Below, one piece after another: positions 1 to 8,848 of a stretch of 64,000 nucleotides of DNA. This DNA is from Algibacter_G agarivorans. Lineage in GTDB: Bacteria > Bacteroidota > Bacteroidia > Flavobacteriales > Flavobacteriaceae. Numbering within the stretch: position 1 is the stretch's first letter; every line of letters starts with the position of its first letter. Under the pieces are notes generated by a model, which did not search any database, was not told the DNA's origin, and saw only the letters and a program-made list of their open reading frames with translations. The DNA lies in contig NZ_BAABJJ010000012.1 in assembly GCF_039543245.1 (NCBI RefSeq), positions 167,085 through 231,084 of the forward strand, read 5' to 3'. Position numbers and translations under genes: made by a program.

Positions 1-1
1 T

Positions 2-181
2 ATGAGCAAGGCGGAGTATAAAACATCTACCGCACCAACCATTAACCATTTTTACGAAAAACTATTGCTCTTAAAAGACAGAATGAATACTAAAACAGGG
101 AAGCAGATTGCATTAGAAAGACATCATTACATGCAAGGATTTCTAGATCAATTTTATGCTGAATGGAAAGGTGCAAAGTGA
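2..181 (+). CDS. HD-domain phosphohydrolase, C-terminal part (5' end outside window)
   Basis: An open frame enters from the left edge and stops at the TGA at 179-181. Its last 59 residues read YKTSTAPTINHFYEKLLLLK and onward to FLDQFYAEWKG, the conserved tail of YedJ-like HD-domain metal-dependent phosphohydrolases. The HD metal ligands would lie upstream, outside the window, so only the tail can be judged. The ATG at position 2 is probably internal. Family call from memory of the tail motif; substrate unknown. Confidence 0.7.
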   Translation: MSKAEYKTSTAPTINHFYEKLLLLKDRMNTKTGKQIALERHHYMQGFLDQFYAEWKGAK

Positions 182-269
182 GGCTTATAAATGAACTTAT
201 ATAATCTTATTTAATTGGCTGTAAAATGATATTATCACTCACTTTTTGTCTTTTTATAACTCCGTAATC

Positions 270-283
270 CCGATAGCTATCGG
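270..283. repeat. 14-bp perfect palindrome
   Basis: The palindrome ccgatagctatcgg lies in the gap after the HD-domain gene. This type of short palindrome is scattered through flavobacterial intergenic DNA. It has no T-tract, so it is not an obvious terminator. The rest of 182-368 shows no gene. Confidence 0.5.
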
Positions 284-368
284 AACTATAAATTTCAAAA
301 AAGTCTTTGATTGAGCAAAAAAACCTCTATGTTTACTTCAATCAAAAAAGTTTAAAACAATTCAAAAA

Positions 369-542
369 TTAATTTTCTTGAGCAACCTGTAAAGCTGTAA
401 TTTTATATTCTAAAATCCCCAGTTCTTCACCATTTTCAATAATCTGATCGGCTGTAAGATTGTTATTGCTATTTATAAAATTTAAAATTTCTTTTCTTTT
501 TTGAAAGTAGTATTCTAGTGTTACTATAATTCTAGTGTCCAT
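369..542 (-). CDS. small hypothetical protein (57 aa)
   Basis: A short frame starts at ATG 542 with MDTRIIVTLEYYFQKRKEIL and ends in ITALQVAQEN. It has a regular codon pattern, a predicted mostly helical and acidic product, and ends 11 bp upstream of the AraC gene's stop, on the same strand. No signal peptide or cysteine is present. I do not recognise a family. It may simply follow the AraC gene in one transcript. Confidence 0.5.
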   Translation of the reverse strand: MDTRIIVTLEYYFQKRKEILNFINSNNNLTADQIIENGEELGILEYKITALQVAQEN

Positions 543-553
543 CAACTTTAATT

Positions 554-1429
554 TTATTGTATAATTAGCTTTATTTCTTTTCTGTATTGCGAAGCACTTT
601 TACCAGTAATATCATTAAACTGTTTATTAAAGTGTGAGAAATTATTAAATCCGCATTCAAAACAAACATCGGCAATACTCATTTGGCTTTCTTCCGACAA
701 TAATTTAGTAGCGTGAACCACGCGGTATTCATTAACCACTTGTGTAAAGGTTTTTCCTGTAGCCTTTTTAAAGTACCTACAAAAGGCAGGAACGGTCATG
801 CTTACCTTATCTGCTATTTCATCTAACGCTATATGGTTCTGAAAATTTTCACGGACATACTTAAAGATTGCACCAATTTTAGCACTATCTTGAGCTTCTG
901 CTTCAAAAGCAAACCCATCAGCATTTAATAAGGTATAATCATCAGTTATTGCCAAATGATTTAAAATTTCTAAGAATTTCAAAACGCGCTTTAAGCCATC
1001 ATGCTCTAAAAGTTTTTCAATTTTTAGACCTATCTTTTTTTTGGTATCAACTTTAAAACGAATTCCTTTTTTAGCACGTTCAAATAACGATACGATATTG
1101 GCCATTTCTGTAACATCTAGAAAATCATTACCTAAAAAATTAGGCTTAAATTGTATTATCGTTTCTGTACCATTGGCCGTTAGCCTATCTGTAAATCCAT
1201 TATGCGGTAAATTGGCCCCTATTAATATAAGTTGACTATTATTAAAATACGATAAGTGATTGCCAATATGTGTTTTTCCTTGCCCTTTGTTTATGTAAGC
1301 AAGTTCTAATTCTGGATGAAAGTGCCAAAAGGCATTGTTTTTATCTGCCTTTTCTCTATGCTGCTTTACCAATATAGAACTACCAAAACTGGGGCTAAGT
1401 TTTTCTAATGTAGGTTTCTTAATAATCAT
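554..1429 (-). CDS. AraC-family transcriptional regulator, cupin type
   Basis: A 291-aa regulator. Residues ~30-80 form a cupin-like sensor arm (FWHFHPELELAYINKGQG), typical of sugar-responsive AraC proteins. Residues ~190-285 carry the two helix-turn-helix units (IALDEIADKVSMTVPAFCRY, then SIADVCFECGFNNFSHFNKQ). It is transcribed away from the secreted paralogue at 1632, so the shared 200-bp spacer could carry its operators. Ligand unknown. A CAAATTTA (TAAATTTG on the minus strand) at 1447-1454 is a possible -7 box. Family certain, target inferred. Confidence 0.9.
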   Translation of the reverse strand: MIIKKPTLEKLSPSFGSSILVKQHREKADKNNAFWHFHPELELAYINKGQGKTHIGNHLSYFNNSQLILIGANLPHNGFTDRLTANGTETIIQFKPNFLGNDFLDVTEMANIVSLFERAKKGIRFKVDTKKKIGLKIEKLLEHDGLKRVLKFLEILNHLAITDDYTLLNADGFAFEAEAQDSAKIGAIFKYVRENFQNHIALDEIADKVSMTVPAFCRYFKKATGKTFTQVVNEYRVVHATKLLSEESQMSIADVCFECGFNNFSHFNKQFNDITGKSASQYRKEIKLIIQ

Positions 1430-1570
1430 TGCAAGCCATTTATGTGCAAATTTAATACTTATTATGCATACATTATATATTCAATTACCTTAATTATATG
1501 CTATATTAACTTAACACGTCCTTAACATTCATTTAACAGATAATTTAGCATATAAATTGGTCAAAATGGA

Positions 1571-1603
1571 TGTTTTATAAACTTCATTGTCACTTTACCT
1601 TTG
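1571..1603 (+). promoter_or_regulatory. Bacteroidetes-type promoter of secreted paralogue 1
   Basis: A TACCTTTG -7 box (1596-1603) lies 20 bp after a TGTTTTA stretch at 1571-1577 and 28 bp before the ATG at 1632. The same two blocks with the same 25-bp offset precede the second paralogue at 2426-2458, which supports both. Confidence 0.55.
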
Positions 1604-1631
1604 TCCTGTCGAACGTTATAAAACCCAAATT

Positions 1632-2222
1632 ATGAAAAACGTATTTAAAACATCCAAAAAAATCCTATTAACGGTAGCTATGTTAACCGCAATGTTAGGT
1701 AACGCTAATGAGGCTTCTTTTACAGTTAAAGAAGGTCTCAGAAAAACAGCTTTAACTATTAGTAATGTTAAAGAGGGAAACCTATTATCTATTAAAGATA
1801 ATCATGGTGTGATTTTGTATAAAGAATTAATCCAAAATACTGGAACTTATAGAAAAGGCTTTGATTTAACCACATTACCTGATGGTGGTTATTTCTTTGA
1901 AATTGACAAAGACTTAGAAGTTGAAACCATTCCGTTTAGCGTTAAGGCTAAAGAAGTTGTTTTTAACAAGGACGAAGGCGTAACTATTTTTAAACCTTAT
2001 GTTAGACAAAAAGAAGATTTTGTATACATCACAAAACTTAATACAAATCTTGAAACAGTAAAAATCAATATTTACGAAAATTATAATGGCGATTTTCAAT
2101 TGATCCATTCAAACAAAATTGAAAATACCAAAATAATCAATAAAATATATAAATTAAAAAAAGGAAGTTATAAAATAGTTTTAAACTCTGATAACAAAGA
2201 GTACACGACATTCATTAATTAG
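1632..2222 (+). CDS. small secreted protein, tandem paralogue 1
   Basis: A 196-aa protein; the start at 1632 is preferred over an upstream start at 1587 because it gives a clean Sec signal peptide (about residues 1-25, cut before NEASF) and matches the start of the paralogue at 2487. The middle (GTYRKGFDLTTLPDGGYFFE) resembles the Ig-like fold of type IX sorting domains, but it is internal and the C-terminus is a separate beta-rich region. No enzymatic motif seen. Closely similar in sequence to its neighbour, so a recent duplication. Function unknown; probably periplasmic or surface exposed. Confidence 0.75.
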   Translation: MKNVFKTSKKILLTVAMLTAMLGNANEASFTVKEGLRKTALTISNVKEGNLLSIKDNHGVILYKELIQNTGTYRKGFDLTTLPDGGYFFEIDKDLEVETIPFSVKAKEVVFNKDEGVTIFKPYVRQKEDFVYITKLNTNLETVKINIYENYNGDFQLIHSNKIENTKIINKIYKLKKGSYKIVLNSDNKEYTTFIN

Positions 2223-2253
2223 TTTAATGTCTTATTTAGTTTAGTTTAGTTGT

Positions 2254-2281
2254 AAGTGGGCTGTGGTGGCCCACTTTTTTT
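2254..2281 (+). terminator. Rho-independent terminator after paralogue 1
   Basis: Stem AAGTGGGC/GCCCACTT (8 bp) around a TGTGGTG loop, followed by a T run. The same hairpin follows paralogue 2. Confidence 0.9.
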
Positions 2282-2425
2282 GTGCAATATTTTCTAGTCT
2301 CATGCTGTTCATAAAAAATTAATTTCCTTTAACAAGCCTACTTAGGCTTATATTATGTGTTTTATTTTACCATAAATAGATGTGAAATTAACAGATAATT
2401 TAACACATAAATACATCAATTTCAG

Positions 2426-2458
2426 TGTTTTACACAAATTAATACTATTCTATATTTG
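2426..2458 (+). promoter_or_regulatory. Bacteroidetes-type promoter of secreted paralogue 2
   Basis: TATATTTG (2451-2458) is a perfect TAnnTTTG -7 box, with TGTTTTA 25 bp upstream as at the first copy. A conserved TTAACAGATAATTTA block lies 63 bp upstream of the -7 box in both copies (2388 and 1533). Confidence 0.6.
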
Positions 2459-2486
2459 TAGTGTTAAACGTTAAAAAAAACAAATT

Positions 2487-3080
2487 ATGAAAAACGTAAT
2501 TAAACACTCAAAAAAAGGAATCTTAATAGTAACACTGTTTGCTACCTCATTAAGTTTCGCTAATGAAGCATCATTTTATAAAATTAAAAATGATGCTAAA
2601 AGTACCTCGCTCTCTTTAAGTAATGTAAAGGAAGGAAACCTATTATCCATTAAAGATAATAATGGTGTGATTTTATATAAAGAATTAATCCAAAATACTG
2701 GAACTTATAGAAAAGGTTTTGATTTAACCACATTACCAGATGGTGGTTATTTCTTTGAAATCGACAAAGACTTAGAAATTGAAACCATTCCGTTTACCGT
2801 TAAGGCAAATGAAGTTGTTTTTAATAAGGAGGAAGCCGTAACAATCTTTAAACCTTATGTTAGACAAAAAGAAGATTTTGTATACATCACAAAACTTAAT
2901 ACAAATCTGAAAACAGTAAAAATCCATATTTACGGTAATTATAATGGTGATTTTCAATTGGTCCATTCAGACAAAATTAAAAACACCAAAATAATCAATA
3001 AAATATATAAATTTAAAAAAGGAAGTTATAAAATAGTTTTAAACTCTGACAACAAAGAGTACACGACATTCATTAATTAG
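2487..3080 (+). CDS. small secreted protein, tandem paralogue 2
   Basis: A 197-aa paralogue of the 1632 gene. The signal peptides and the first 50 residues differ most; from KEGNLLSIKDN to the end the two are nearly the same, including the shared C-terminal EYTTFIN. Signal peptide about residues 1-25. It has its own copy of the promoter and terminator, so the two are separate units rather than an operon. The central block resembles a type IX sorting-domain fold. No catalytic motif and no known function that I recognise. Confidence 0.75.
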   Translation: MKNVIKHSKKGILIVTLFATSLSFANEASFYKIKNDAKSTSLSLSNVKEGNLLSIKDNNGVILYKELIQNTGTYRKGFDLTTLPDGGYFFEIDKDLEIETIPFTVKANEVVFNKEEAVTIFKPYVRQKEDFVYITKLNTNLKTVKIHIYGNYNGDFQLVHSDKIKNTKIINKIYKFKKGSYKIVLNSDNKEYTTFIN

Positions 3081-3111
3081 TTTAATCTCTTATTTAGTTT
3101 AGTTTAAATGT

Positions 3112-3139
3112 AAGTGGGCTGTGGTGGCCCACTTTTTTT
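3112..3139 (+). terminator. Rho-independent terminator after paralogue 2
   Basis: The same 8-bp stem AAGTGGGC/GCCCACTT, TGTGGTG loop and T run as at 2254-2281: the duplicated unit includes its terminator. Confidence 0.9.
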
Positions 3140-3211
3140 ATTTTCTTTTTATAGGGAATCTCAGTTTTCAACTGAACTTCGATTTCTAATATCGATAAAT
3201 TAGTCTTCATT

Positions 3212-4285
3212 TTAAAACAATTTTAATTGCCCGTCTTTAAATTGTTCATGCAAATCACAGTTTAACTTTGGCATCTTTTTATCTTTAAAATACTTTTGCC
3301 TTGCCAGCTTTACAAGCGTGTTGATTTGTTCTGCAATTTTACCCTCCCCTCGCATTCTTGTTCCGTAACGTGAATCGTTTAAAGTTCCGCCATGACAGCT
3401 TTCTATTTGATGCAACACTTTATCTGCTCTATCCGGCATGGTTTTTTTTATCCAATCGGTAAATATTTCGCCAATAGCGCCATTAAGTCTTACAATAGTA
3501 TGCCCAATTGATACGGCTCCATGTTCTGAAGCCAATTTTGCCAAAGACAGAATTTCATGACTATTTATAGACGGAATAATTGGTGCCAACATCACATTAA
3601 CAGGAATTCCGTTATCACTTAATATTTTAACCGTTTCTAAGCGCTTTTTTATAGTTGCCGTTCTAGGTTCTAAAATATGTCTGGTAGATTCTGATAATGA
3701 CGTGATGGAAACATTAACACCAATTAAACTGTCTTTTGCCAATGCTTTTAAAAGTTCTAAATCACGTAGAATTAAGGCGTTTTTTGTTATTATAGCCACA
3801 GGATGTTTGTATTTCAAAAACACTTCCAAACATTGTCTTGTAATTTCAAATTGCTTTTCGGCAGGTTGGTAGCAGTCGGTATTGCCAGACATAACAATAG
3901 GATGCGCTTTCCAGCTTTTCTTTATTAATTGAGCTTCTAGAAGTTTTGGCGCGTCCTTTTTTACCAAAATGCGACGTTCAAAATCTAAGCCAGCGCCATA
4001 ACCCCAGAACTCATGTGAGTTTCGAGCATAACAATAAATACATCCATGCTCGCAACCTTGATAGGAGTTCATAGAATACATCATCCCAACATCTGGGCTG
4101 GTCATTTTATTTACTATGGTTTTAGGAAAAACAGGTAGGTATACTGTTTTGTTTTTATCAGCTTGCTCACCTTCTTTATGGCAAAATTCTAAGAAATCGT
4201 CACGCATTTCATGACTTAGCTCAAAAAAACGATTGTGTACATTACGCTGTGCGCCACGTCCTTTTATGGCAGATTTTGGATTCAT
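3212..4285 (-). CDS. PA0069-family radical SAM protein
   Basis: A 357-aa SPL-like radical SAM protein. The [4Fe-4S] ligand set is C78-x3-C82-x2-C85 in QGCEHGCIYCYAR, and the N-terminus (KGRGAQRNVHNRF) and LNGAIGEIFTDW are hallmarks of the PA0069 group. Length is normal. The group is related to spore photoproduct lyase by its fold, but its substrate is not established and spores are irrelevant here. The gene stands alone, divergent from the beta-helix gene at 4609 across a 320-bp gap. Confidence 0.9.
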   Translation of the reverse strand: MNPKSAIKGRGAQRNVHNRFFELSHEMRDDFLEFCHKEGEQADKNKTVYLPVFPKTIVNKMTSPDVGMMYSMNSYQGCEHGCIYCYARNSHEFWGYGAGLDFERRILVKKDAPKLLEAQLIKKSWKAHPIVMSGNTDCYQPAEKQFEITRQCLEVFLKYKHPVAIITKNALILRDLELLKALAKDSLIGVNVSITSLSESTRHILEPRTATIKKRLETVKILSDNGIPVNVMLAPIIPSINSHEILSLAKLASEHGAVSIGHTIVRLNGAIGEIFTDWIKKTMPDRADKVLHQIESCHGGTLNDSRYGTRMRGEGKIAEQINTLVKLARQKYFKDKKMPKLNCDLHEQFKDGQLKLF

Positions 4286-4608
4286 TATAGTAAAATTAAC
4301 GGTTAGGCATGCTTTAAGCAGCTCTTTAAAATTACTTATAATTTATACTAAAAACTGTTAAAGGAGAAATGGGTTATTAACAAAAACTGGCATTCTTTAT
4401 ACTTGACTTACCAAAAAATTTAAGCTAACTTATTTTAAAATAGGCTTTTATACATTAAAGACTCATTATAAAAATACACTGAACTATTTATTTTCTGCTT
4501 TTCACATTGAAAATCGTTCATTAAAAAACATATGTTATAGAAAAAAAACCAATGCTTCAATCTTCATTTTTTTTAATCTTCTATTTTTGTTATAAAACCT
4601 AAAGTACT
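4286..4608. promoter_or_regulatory. intergenic region with -7 box for the beta-helix gene
   Basis: A divergent spacer between the radical SAM gene and the secreted beta-helix gene. TATTTTTG at 4582-4589, 20 bp before the ATG, fits the TAnnTTTG -7 consensus. I see no clear -33 box, no ORF and no strong hairpin in the rest. Confidence 0.45.
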
Positions 4609-7203
4609 ATGAAAAAAACCACACAACTTCTCATTTATCTTCTTTTTTTAATTTCATTTAATTCATTTCTTACGGCACAAAATGTTTATGTTGCAACAAA
4701 TGGAGATGATGTAACAGGAGATGGCTCCAACGGGAGTCCTTACAAAACTTTTAATAAAGCCGTTTCTGTAATGTCGGCAGGAAACGTATGTATCATCAAA
4801 GGTGGTGTCTATGAAGAAGCGTTAATAATTAACAAAAATGGAACTAACGGTAATCTACTAACTTTCAAAGCTGCCGATGGTGAAGATGTCGAAATCAGAG
4901 CTACCACAGCAGTAAGTGGTTGGCAACTGCATAGTGGAAATATCTACAAAGCTAATGTAACCATGGGTATTGAAAGTAGGTTCCGTGCTGTTTACCATAA
5001 TAATGAATATATGGATTTAGCCCGATGGCCTAATAATACAGATAATAATCGCTGGACAGTTGATTGTGCTCCTGTTACAGGAGGTGATGGCTCTCATTTT
5101 CTTGCCAATAACATTCCAAATATAAATTGGACTGGTGGCATGGTTTATTATCTTGGAGCACACTCTGGAACTAGTTGGACACGAACTATCTTAGGAAGCA
5201 CAACTTCTAGAATTGATTTTACAACAGTCAATATTAATAGTTGGCCTTTTACACCTCATAACCCAACAGTTTGGAGGGATTACCCCGGGAATGAAAGAGG
5301 GCAGTTATACCTTTTCAATAAGCTGGAAGCTCTAGACCATGCTCGTGAATGGTATTATGATGGTGGCACAAAGACACTTTATCTTCAAACAGCTAATGGC
5401 GCCATGCCTGCAGATGGTACTGTTGAATATGCAAGAACTAAATATGCAGCACAATTACAAGGAGATTATATTAAACTTGAAGGTTTAAACTTTTTCGGAG
5501 GTAGTGTTAGGATCGATAATAATGCAGATAACAACCAAATTATTAATTGTAAAATAATTCACGGTAGTGAAGGACATGATGATTTGGCTAATTCATCCGC
5601 TCAGGTTGGAGAGGCAGCTCTTGATGTTCTTGGAGATAACACCTTAATAAAAGGTTGTACCATTGACCATAGTTCGGTAAGTGGTATAAATATAGCTGGT
5701 TGGGCAGCCTCAAATTGTACTGTTGAAGGAAACTATATAAGCAATACAGACTACCTAGGAATTCATGCATCACCAATAAGAACTAGTGCTAACAACATGA
5801 AAATACTAAAAAACACTATTGTTAATGCTGGAAGAGATGGCATGTATGTTGCGGGCGCTAACTGTGAAACAGCCTATAACGATGTGTCTGGGTCTCAACA
5901 AATAAATAGTGACTCTGGTGTATTTTATACGGTTGGAAATACCTCTTTAAAAAATTGTGAAATACACCACAATTGGTTTCATGATGCTACCGCGCCATCA
6001 TATTCGTATGGTACTGGAGGTTCTGCTAAAGCTGCGGGTATCTATTTAGATAACGACAGTAAGGGCTACGTGGTACACCATAATGTGATTTGGAATGTAT
6101 CTTGGACTGGCTACCAAGTAAACTGGAACAATACTAATTTAGATTTTTTCCATAATACCATTTGGAATACTGGTGGAGCCATGGGATCCTGGGTTAATGG
6201 TCGTGAACAAAAGGATAATAAAGTTTATAATAATTTTGCAAGTGATGGCGATTGGTTTGCTGGCAATGGTCCAAGCGAATTTGATATAAAAGACAATGTG
6301 ATTTCTAGCACCTCTCCTTTTGAAAATGCCGACGGTCAAAATTTTATGCCAAAATCTGGTAGTGCTGTTATTGATAAAGCACAAGTCATTTCAGGATTTA
6401 CAAAACCTTTTAAAGGAGCTGCTCCAGATATTGGCGCTTATGAACTTGGAGGCACACGATGGACAGCAGGTGTTAATGCTATTGAAGATACAGGTGAAGG
6501 AGAAAAACTTGTGATTTCTGATATTCAGTTCACTATTGCTGCTGCTTCTGAGACTTGCCCAAATAAAGACAATGGTAAAATTAGTATATCTGCAGGTTTT
6601 GTAGAAGACTATGTTGCAACTTTTAATGGTTCCAATACAGATTTCACACAAACATTAGACATTGAAAACATTGTTCCTGGGACTTATGATTTATGTATTT
6701 CCATTAAAGGTGATAGCGAAAGTAAATGTTTTAGTGTGGTGATTAAAGAATCACCTGCAATAACCAGTAAATCTAATTTGGGTGTCAATAAATTATCCGT
6801 AGCCATAGAAACGGGCACAGCACCTTTTACTGTTACTGTAAATAATGAAGTTGTTCAAGAAACTTCAAGTACTTCATTTGATGTTGCTGTAGATCATGGT
6901 GATATTGTAAAAGTTAAATCAAGTAAAGATTGCGAAGGTGTAATTGTTGAAAATATCGACTTTTTTGGAAATATTCAACCCTACCCTAACCCTACAACTG
7001 GAGACTTTCAGTTTTTACTCCCAATAACTAACGGGCAGGTTGCTATCGAGATTTACAACATTCAGTCGCAGTTGGTTTCTTCAAAAATATATCAAATTAA
7101 TTCTGGAATAGTTGACCTTAGCTTAAACAATAGACCATCAGGAATCTACTTTGCAAAAATTATAGCAAACAAACCAATCAATGTTAAAATTATAAAAAAA
7201 TAA
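4609..7203 (+). CDS. secreted right-handed beta-helix protein with T9SS sorting domain
   Basis: An 864-aa protein. Residues 1-23 are a Sec signal peptide. NVYVATNGDDVTGDGSNGSP begins a right-handed parallel beta-helix (to ~610) with repeated N-rich turns (NNQIINCKI, DNTLIKGCTI, NMKILKNTIV), the scaffold of polysaccharide lyases and related carbohydrate-active proteins. Residues ~640-770 look like an SprB-type repeat. The last ~75 residues (PYPNPTTGDF ... PSGIYFAKI) are a type A T9SS sorting domain, so the protein is exported across the outer membrane and probably kept at the surface. No lyase catalytic residues could be assigned, so the substrate is open. Likely co-transcribed with the lipoprotein 4 bp downstream. 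Confidence 0.85.
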   Translation: MKKTTQLLIYLLFLISFNSFLTAQNVYVATNGDDVTGDGSNGSPYKTFNKAVSVMSAGNVCIIKGGVYEEALIINKNGTNGNLLTFKAADGEDVEIRATTAVSGWQLHSGNIYKANVTMGIESRFRAVYHNNEYMDLARWPNNTDNNRWTVDCAPVTGGDGSHFLANNIPNINWTGGMVYYLGAHSGTSWTRTILGSTTSRIDFTTVNINSWPFTPHNPTVWRDYPGNERGQLYLFNKLEALDHAREWYYDGGTKTLYLQTANGAMPADGTVEYARTKYAAQLQGDYIKLEGLNFFGGSVRIDNNADNNQIINCKIIHGSEGHDDLANSSAQVGEAALDVLGDNTLIKGCTIDHSSVSGINIAGWAASNCTVEGNYISNTDYLGIHASPIRTSANNMKILKNTIVNAGRDGMYVAGANCETAYNDVSGSQQINSDSGVFYTVGNTSLKNCEIHHNWFHDATAPSYSYGTGGSAKAAGIYLDNDSKGYVVHHNVIWNVSWTGYQVNWNNTNLDFFHNTIWNTGGAMGSWVNGREQKDNKVYNNFASDGDWFAGNGPSEFDIKDNVISSTSPFENADGQNFMPKSGSAVIDKAQVISGFTKPFKGAAPDIGAYELGGTRWTAGVNAIEDTGEGEKLVISDIQFTIAAASETCPNKDNGKISISAGFVEDYVATFNGSNTDFTQTLDIENIVPGTYDLCISIKGDSESKCFSVVIKESPAITSKSNLGVNKLSVAIETGTAPFTVTVNNEVVQETSSTSFDVAVDHGDIVKVKSSKDCEGVIVENIDFFGNIQPYPNPTTGDFQFLLPITNGQVAIEIYNIQSQLVSSKIYQINSGIVDLSLNNRPSGIYFAKIIANKPINVKIIKK

Positions 7204-7207
7204 AAAT

Positions 7208-7906
7208 ATGAAAAATATAAAATTATTATTAGTACTTGTCATTATTATGGCATCTTGTTCTAGCGGTGGTGGTGATGACACACCTCCCATCGAAGAAAAC
7301 AAAGCTCCGGGAAAAGTAGCTTCGTTAACGTATCCAACTAATAACCTTTTGTGTATTTCAAACACACTTTTATTTGAATGGGCTGATGCTATAGATCCTA
7401 ATGGAGATCAAATAACCTATCTGCTTGAAATTTCTAAAAACAATCAATTTTCTAGTATTGAAGAGTCAATTACCTCCACAAATAATAATTCAAAACCTGT
7501 TACTTTAGAGAAAGGTATTGCTTATTATTGGCGTGTTAAAGCTACAGACAGTAAAGGTTTGTCAAGCGATTATTCTACCGTATTTCAATTTTATACAGAG
7601 GGTGTAGCAGAAGTAAATCATTTACCTTTTGCACCAAACTTAACTGCTCCAACTAATAACGGGGCTGTTTCTGGCGCGACTACCAATTTACAATGGAATG
7701 CCAGTGATGTTGATAACGACCCATTAACTTATGATGTGTATTTTGACACTGCTAATCCGCCAACAACTAAGGTTGGTGATAACCAAAGTACAAAATCTTT
7801 AACAGTAAACATAAACGCTGCAACAACATACTATTGGAAAGTAGTAGCCAAAGATGATAAAGGTGGACAAGCCTTAGGACAAGTTTGGAACTTTAGTGTG
7901 AACTAA
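7208..7906 (+). CDS. lipoprotein with two fibronectin III-like domains
   Basis: A 232-aa lipoprotein: hydrophobic signal, then the lipobox MASC with C17, followed by a Gly/Asp-rich linker (SSGGGDDTPP). Two similar ~95-aa beta-sandwich units follow (about 30-130 and 135-232); each ends in a YYWKVVAKDDKGG-like strand typical of Fn3 modules in Bacteroidetes glycan-binding proteins. It starts 4 bp after the beta-helix gene, so a shared operon and joint surface role are likely. No catalytic motif. The ligand is unknown. Confidence 0.8.
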   Translation: MKNIKLLLVLVIIMASCSSGGGDDTPPIEENKAPGKVASLTYPTNNLLCISNTLLFEWADAIDPNGDQITYLLEISKNNQFSSIEESITSTNNNSKPVTLEKGIAYYWRVKATDSKGLSSDYSTVFQFYTEGVAEVNHLPFAPNLTAPTNNGAVSGATTNLQWNASDVDNDPLTYDVYFDTANPPTTKVGDNQSTKSLTVNINAATTYYWKVVAKDDKGGQALGQVWNFSVN

Positions 7907-7929
7907 ATATATAACAGCAATATTTTTTA

Positions 7930-7962
7930 AACGACTGGAGTTAAACTTCAGTCGTTTTTTAT
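7930..7962 (+). terminator. Rho-independent terminator
   Basis: An 11-bp stem AACGACTGGAG/CTTCAGTCGTT (one G-T pair) with a TTAAA loop and T run, 23 bp after the lipoprotein stop. It closes the beta-helix/lipoprotein unit and separates it from the convergent crotonase gene. Confidence 0.85.
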
Positions 7963-8009
7963 TACGAACACATAAGCATGAAGACCATTAGATGATATAT
8001 AATACCAAT

Positions 8010-8792
8010 TTATCTCCCAGGAAACTCAGCCTTACGCTTCTCTAAAAAAGCTGTGGTGCCTTCTTCAAAATCATCAGTTCCAAAACAGTTTCCAAATTCC
8101 TGTATTTCAATATCAAAGCCGTTAACTCCATCTTTAAAATTGGCATTTATCGCCTTTATAGCTGAACTAATGGCCACTGAAGAATTACGAGATATTTTAG
8201 TTGCTATTTTTTCGCAAAACGGGAGTAATTCCTCTTGCGTAGTAACATGATTTACCAAACCATAATTTAAAGCTTGGTTGGCATCAATCATTCCAGCGGT
8301 CATAATCAATTCCATAGCACGTCCTTTACCAATAAGTTGTGGTAAACGTTGCGTGCCGCCATACCCAGGAATAACGCCCAATGACACTTCGGGCAATCCT
8401 AATTTAGCATTATTACTCGCCACTCTAAAATGGCACGCCATTGCCAATTCCAATCCACCTCCTAATGCAAAACCATTAACTGCTGCTATAACTGGTGTTG
8501 AAAGATTTTCAACAAAATCGAATAATATTTTTTGTCCTTTTTTAGCTAGCTTACTACCTTGTTTCACATTAAAATCTGCAAATTCGCTAATATCTGCTCC
8601 AGCTACAAATGCTTTTTCGCCACTTCCAGTTACAATAATAACTTTGGTGTTTTGGTCTTTATTTGCAACGTCGAATGCATCGTGCAACTCTTCAATAGTC
8701 TCTTTATTTAAAGCATTTAACTTATTTGGACGATTTATGGTTATAGTAACTATGCCATTGTTTTGTTGGGAAATTATGTTGTTGTAAGACAT
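8010..8792 (-). CDS. enoyl-CoA hydratase/isomerase (crotonase family)
   Basis: A 260-aa crotonase of standard length. It shows the CoA-binding and oxyanion-hole segments (AFVAGADISE at 61-70; NGFALGGGLELAMAC at 106-120) and both acidic residues used for hydration, E115 and E135 (in GLPEVSLGV). This supports a true 2-enoyl-CoA hydratase in fatty acid or amino acid breakdown. It follows the histidine kinase gene on the same strand after ~56 bp containing a dispersed repeat. Exact chain-length or pathway specificity cannot be read from sequence. Confidence 0.92.
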   Translation of the reverse strand: MSYNNIISQQNNGIVTITINRPNKLNALNKETIEELHDAFDVANKDQNTKVIIVTGSGEKAFVAGADISEFADFNVKQGSKLAKKGQKILFDFVENLSTPVIAAVNGFALGGGLELAMACHFRVASNNAKLGLPEVSLGVIPGYGGTQRLPQLIGKGRAMELIMTAGMIDANQALNYGLVNHVTTQEELLPFCEKIATKISRNSSVAISSAIKAINANFKDGVNGFDIEIQEFGNCFGTDDFEEGTTAFLEKRKAEFPGR

Positions 8793-8810
8793 TTTTTGTT
8801 TTATTAAAAG

Positions 8811-8837
8811 ACCTTTCGACTGCGATCAAGGTGACAT
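8811..8837. repeat. dispersed repeat, ACCTTTCGACTGCGATCAAG type
   Basis: A member of the intergenic repeat family CCTTTCGACTGCGCTCAAG that recurs at 55565-55584 and, reversed and diverged, at 50350-50368 inside a coding region. Confidence 0.6.
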
Positions 8838-8848
8838 TAATTATATAT

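Noticed and set aside
4609..7203. Alginate or chondroitin lyase (PL6) call
   Set aside because: The beta-helix scaffold is present but the catalytic Lys/Arg pair and calcium site could not be assigned.
8278..8787. Plus-strand 169-aa frame opposite the crotonase gene
   Set aside because: It is the antisense shadow of a well-supported enzyme and has no recognisable protein pattern.
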